From an uncultured SAR86 cluster bacterium (GTDB lineage: Bacteria > Pseudomonadota > Gammaproteobacteria > Magnimaribacterales > D2472), in the NCBI GenBank assembly GCA_902520495.1, contig CABYNW010000001.1, forward strand, positions 1 through 64,000: a stretch of DNA of 64,000 nt, written 5' to 3'. Positions 60,875 to 64,000 of this stretch are shown in pieces. A program made the translations under genes and the position numbers. Position 1 is the first letter of the stretch; each line of letters starts with the position of its first letter. A model generated the notes under the pieces. It saw only the letters and a list, made by a program, of their open reading frames with translations. It was not told the origin of the DNA and did not search any database.

Positions 60875-61814
60875 TTGTTGAGCTAATAAGGTGGTGAGTT
60901 ATTTCTTTCTCAAAGGCGCTGTGACCAGAAGAGGGCGCAACAATTAATTCAGCCTCAGGCCAATTTTTAGATAATTCCCAAGCTGTCGCCATTGGACAAA
61001 CAATGTCATATCTTCCTTGTATTATTTTTGAAGGAATATGCCTAATTTTATCAATACTTTCTGTTGAAATAATTTGGTTCTCATTCTTTAAAAAACCATT
61101 ATTTATAAAATAATGATTTTCAATAAGGGAAAATGCTAATGCAAATTTTGATTCAGAAAAAGAAGAAACTAATTCTGGTTTATAACTTAGCGTACTTACT
61201 GATGCTTCCCATTTGGACCATGCAACTGCAGCATCAAGCTTTTTCTTTTCATCATTTCCTAAAAATATTTTGTGGTATGCATTCATTAGGTTGCCTCGTT
61301 CATTTTCTTTAATAGGCTTCAAGAATTCATCCCACGCCTCTGGAAATATTTCGCTAGCCCCATATTGATAAAACCAATTAAGCTCCTTTTCTCTTAACAT
61401 AAAAATTCCTCTTAAGATAAGTTCCGAGACTGATTCAGGGTATGTTTGCGCGTAGGCTAGAGATAATGTACTTCCCCAAGATCCTCCAAAAACAAGCCAT
61501 TTACTGACATCAAGTTTGATTTTCAATTTTTCTATATCCTCAACAAGATCCCAAGTAGTATTATTTTCTAAACATCCATGAGGTAAGCTTCTTCCGCAAC
61601 CTCTTTGATCAAATATAACTATTCTATAAATTTCTGGATCAAAGAATCTCCTAACATTTGTGCTACCACCACCGCCAGGCCCGCCGTGCAAAAAAACAGC
61701 TGGCTTACCATTAGGGTTGCCGCATTCCTCAAAATATATCTTATGGTTATCTACATAAAAAAAATCAGTTTTATATGGCTCTATTGATGGATACAATGAG
61801 ATATAATTGTTCAT
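60852..61814 (-). CDS. pip: Proline iminopeptidase
   Basis: 320 residues from the ATG at 61814 (MNNYISLYPSIEPYKTDFF), the usual family start; a longer frame to 61901 has no support. Alpha/beta hydrolase: oxyanion HGGPGGGGS near 44, nucleophile elbow GGSWGSTLSLAYAQTYPE near 112, catalytic Asp in GRYDIVCP near 270 and His in SGHSAFE near 298. It removes N-terminal proline from peptides. This fits with the other peptidases of the window (DUF885, M2). Confidence 0.92.
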   Translation of the reverse strand: MNNYISLYPSIEPYKTDFFYVDNHKIYFEECGNPNGKPAVFLHGGPGGGGSTNVRRFFDPEIYRIVIFDQRGCGRSLPHGCLENNTTWDLVEDIEKLKIKLDVSKWLVFGGSWGSTLSLAYAQTYPESVSELILRGIFMLREKELNWFYQYGASEIFPEAWDEFLKPIKENERGNLMNAYHKIFLGNDEKKKLDAAVAWSKWEASVSTLSYKPELVSSFSESKFALAFSLIENHYFINNGFLKNENQIISTESIDKIRHIPSKIIQGRYDIVCPMATAWELSKNWPEAELIVAPSSGHSAFEKEITHHLISSTNEYGSNA

Positions 61815-61850
61815 ATTAATTATTATAGTAAATTTTTTTGAAGGGGTCTT

Positions 61851-62096
61851 ATGAACGCGTTTATATCTAAAATATTTGGTTTTGCACTTGCAATCATGCA
61901 TTTTCTTGTGGTTATTGGTTGTATATTAATTGCTTTTGGAATATCAGAAATGACAGAAAACTATATCGAAGCAAGTGGAGTTGTAGCTGCACTAGTAATA
62001 CTATTTGTATATGCAATTGTTATTGGTTTCATTACTACAATAGTCTCAATTAATGAGAAATTGAGCACATTAATCGAAATAGTTGAAAAAAAATAA
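61851..62096 (+). CDS. Small two-segment membrane protein (81 residues)
   Basis: ATG at 61851 with GAAGGGG about seven bases upstream. Membrane segments at about 5-30 and 42-66; short charged C terminus (EKLSTLIEIVEKK). Divergent from proline iminopeptidase (36 bases between starts). No family recognised. Confidence 0.6.
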   Translation: MNAFISKIFGFALAIMHFLVVIGCILIAFGISEMTENYIEASGVVAALVILFVYAIVIGFITTIVSINEKLSTLIEIVEKK

Positions 62097-62158
62097 ATTT
62101 GATAATTTAAGTTAGAATTTCAACATCATTGAGTTAGATAAATAGTGGCATGAATCAG

Positions 62159-63136
62159 TCATAACTCTAACAAGCTTTCTGTAGTTTCCCAAAGTTTTAA
62201 TGCTTCTTCGCTATCAACAGCCCAATCCGCTACTCCAAAATATCTTTGCATAGACTCATCGATTTCTGATTTTCTTTTTGCAATATTACAATCTTCACAG
62301 AAAATCCCACCAAGACCATTTAAATCTGGACTAGTTGCACACCAAAGAGCTGTAGAGGCACCCTGACTAGGTGATTTGAAGAAATTTTTAGCAAGTTCTG
62401 ATGGAGATCCATCTTCATCCATCCATCCTAAGGCAACCATTTCATCTTTTTCTAAGTGTCGTTGAAGAGGTGTGATAATTCCTCCTGGATGAACTGCATA
62501 TCCTTCAACGCCTTTATCCCTCATTCTATTATTAAACTCTATTGCTATTAATGAAGATGCTGTTTTAGATTGACCATAAGCCATCCATTTATCGTATGGA
62601 GTGTTTTGAAAATGGATATCATCCCAAAGAATGCCTGTAAGCGCATGAGCCGATGATGATAAACTTACAAATCTTGCCCCTTCAATATCTATCATCATAT
62701 CCATTAATTCATTGGTAAGTAAAAAATGTCCTATATGATTTATAGCAAACTGACTTTCCCAGTTATTTCCAATTCTTGTTTCAGGACAAGCCATAATACC
62801 TGCATTATTAATTAAAATATTGAGTTGAGAGTATTTATTTTTGAATTTATCTGTAAAAGATTTAACAGAATTTAAGTCCCCCAAGTCCATTTGATAAATA
62901 TTTTCTTTTGTAACAATTCCATCAAGATTGTTTGCTGCAACATCTATTCTTTTTGCAGGAATAATGACATCTGCTCCTGCTAAAGCAAGGCCTCTCGTAG
63001 TTTCAAGACCTATTCCTGAGTAACCACCGGTTACAACAATAACTTTGTCTTGGAGATTGAGTCCATTTAGAACTTCTGATGATTCAGTTTTGGAGTTAAA
63101 ACCAGAATTAATTGGTTTCTGATTTACAGAGAGCAT
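62159..63136 (-). CDS. Short-chain dehydrogenase/reductase, retinol-dehydrogenase-like
   Basis: 325 residues. VTGGYSGIGLETTRGLALAG near 35 (cofactor motif TGxxxGIG), NNAGIMACPET near 109, SSSAHALTG near 158 and YGQSKTASS near 187 (YxxxK) are all present, so it should be active. The about 30 residue N-terminal extension and length over 300 fit the RDH-type oxidoreductases common in marine gammaproteobacteria. A CEDCNIA segment near 286 is also usual in this subgroup. Substrate unknown. Confidence 0.85.
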   Translation of the reverse strand: MLSVNQKPINSGFNSKTESSEVLNGLNLQDKVIVVTGGYSGIGLETTRGLALAGADVIIPAKRIDVAANNLDGIVTKENIYQMDLGDLNSVKSFTDKFKNKYSQLNILINNAGIMACPETRIGNNWESQFAINHIGHFLLTNELMDMMIDIEGARFVSLSSSAHALTGILWDDIHFQNTPYDKWMAYGQSKTASSLIAIEFNNRMRDKGVEGYAVHPGGIITPLQRHLEKDEMVALGWMDEDGSPSELAKNFFKSPSQGASTALWCATSPDLNGLGGIFCEDCNIAKRKSEIDESMQRYFGVADWAVDSEEALKLWETTESLLEL

Positions 63137-63173
63137 ATAAGACTATCAGTTAATGTTCAAAGCAAAGAAATTT

Positions 63174-64000
63174 TTATGTAGCTTCAGCTTCAGTCTTAAA
63201 AGTATCTTCGCAATTATTTTCGAGCGTATATGTCATTTTAAGTCCCCACTCTTTGAAAACACTTGGCCAGATACCACCTTGATTCATCAAACCGATATCA
63301 AAATCTTCGTCAAATTTACATGCTAAATAATATACATGAACATCGGGTGGATTTGCTCCAAAAATTGGTTTGAGATTCATCCATTTTTCATCATTATATT
63401 TTTTTCTGAGTTTGTCATATGTAATACATTTGCCTTTTTGTTTTCCACAAGAAGGAACAAGCTTCATATCAATAGAATTTTGAATCATGTCTGAGAAAAT
63501 TATCAGTTTTCTATATTGATAACCTTGAAGATTATTAAATTCCCATTTTGAATTTTGTGCCAATTGCTGCATAACCTCTAGGATTTGAGAGTAATCGCCT
63601 ATGACATTTCCCATTTCACTAAATTCTTCAGTACTGTTTTTGATCTGATCAACAAACTCCTCATTATTTCCATTTAAAATGCCAGCATTTGTAGAAACTG
63701 GAACGAATTCGTTTATTGGATACATCGATCCCGGTTGCCCTGTTCGAGGTTTACATTCAGAAAAGTTTGGCATAAGTTCTATTGCTTGATCCCCAGTACC
63801 AGCCATTTTCATTATTGAAAGTTTGTCATAAGGACCCATTACTTCTAACATTTGAGGAGAGAGAACTTTATTCATAAGCGCAACATATTGTTCTTCTTTA
63901 TAACCTTCGGTTGTGTCAATTAAGACAAAATAATGGCCATATTTAGCATCTTCTGGACAATAACCGCTACTATCTGCTGTTGGATGGACCTCTCTTAATA
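63174..64000 (-). CDS. Large unknown protein with von Willebrand A-like features (start outside window)
   Basis: The frame stays open from the stop at 63174 to the window edge; the ATG at 63875 is internal. About 275 residues are visible. Near the edge is GHYFVLIDTTEGYKEEQ, a strand ending in D-T-T like the metal-site strand of VWA domains. Later come SQILEVMQQLA-like and KLIIFSDMIQNS, the latter as VWA strand with SDM. Cysteines are frequent (SECKP, SCGKQKGKC, NNCED). No clear membrane segment. The family is unknown to me; it may be part of a plasmid-like or secretion-related set beyond the edge, but nothing here shows that. Confidence 0.6.
   Translation of the reverse strand, partial: LREVHPTADSSGYCPEDAKYGHYFVLIDTTEGYKEEQYVALMNKVLSPQMLEVMGPYDKLSIMKMAGTGDQAIELMPNFSECKPRTGQPGSMYPINEFVPVSTNAGILNGNNEEFVDQIKNSTEEFSEMGNVIGDYSQILEVMQQLAQNSKWEFNNLQGYQYRKLIIFSDMIQNSIDMKLVPSCGKQKGKCITYDKLRKKYNDEKWMNLKPIFGANPPDVHVYYLACKFDEDFDIGLMNQGGIWPSVFKEWGLKMTYTLENNCEDTFKTEAEAT

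Noticed and set aside
61815-61901. 29-residue extension of proline iminopeptidase
   Set aside because: Basic, low-complexity sequence not seen in the family; it would overlap the divergent small membrane gene.

Overview
The window is gene-dense, strongly AT-rich bacterial chromosome. The gene set points to a marine gammaproteobacterium with a streamlined genome, most likely of the SAR86 type: RpoH, MetX/MetW, an argS-SPOR pair, a Vibrio TonB2-like operon with a DUF3450 protein and two ExbB-type proteins, an M2 peptidyl-dipeptidase, a DUF885 peptidase, a TRAP transporter, short or overlapping intergenic gaps, many ATGA/TAATG start-stop couplings and frequent absence of Shine-Dalgarno sites. 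The taxonomic call is inference from gene content and base composition, not from a marker search. I see no rRNA, tRNA, CRISPR array, transposase, integrase or prophage structural gene.

Layout. 1-8 kb: the end of an ALDH7-type aldehyde dehydrogenase coupled to a saccharopine dehydrogenase-like gene (lysine/aminoadipate metabolism), a lipoprotein, membrane and lipid genes, a DUF885 peptidase, a crotonase, a GNAT enzyme and two coupled membrane proteins. 8-15 kb: a small outer-membrane-like protein, an M20 amidohydrolase, a flavin oxidoreductase, a beta-hydroxyacid dehydrogenase, a DUF2779 nuclease-like protein, a second barrel-like protein and a short repeat protein of the beta-flower type. 15-23.4 kb: a CASTOR/POLLUX-like channel, MazG-type hydrolase, RpiR/HexR-like regulator, UvrD, a TRAP substrate-binding lipoprotein, LipB and LipA.

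23.4-27.6 kb is the accessory part. A degenerate 8-9 bp tandem repeat is followed by a three-gene set of unknown function whose first product has uracil-DNA-glycosylase-like sequence features. Then come a lone 376-residue unknown gene on the other strand and five small unknown genes. This block lies between the TRAP binding-protein gene with lipBA and the TRAP permease genes (dctQM), so one transporter appears to be split by it. It is the best place in the window to look for something undescribed.

27.6-42.8 kb returns to core genes: dctQM, yaaA, a crotonase with a tiny coupled upstream gene, a phosphatase run (class B-like phosphatase, alkaline phosphatase, CysQ), rpoH, trmB, and a nine-gene minus-strand run from efp through argS, a SPOR protein, yggS, proC, yggT, metX and metW to rdgB, mostly with overlapping ends. 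42.8-50.9 kb holds an ACE-like peptidase, a DUF1295 protein and the six-gene TonB energy-transduction operon. 50.9-56.8 kb is a minus-strand run rmuC, iron-type ABC permease, rppH, tauE-like, lgt, thyA, folA. Within it lgt is interrupted by a +1 frameshift in a seven-base homopolymer. 56.8-64 kb holds an aminotransferase, hspQ, small membrane proteins, a shikimate kinase-like gene, proline iminopeptidase, a short-chain dehydrogenase and the end of a large unknown protein with von Willebrand A-like features that runs off the window.
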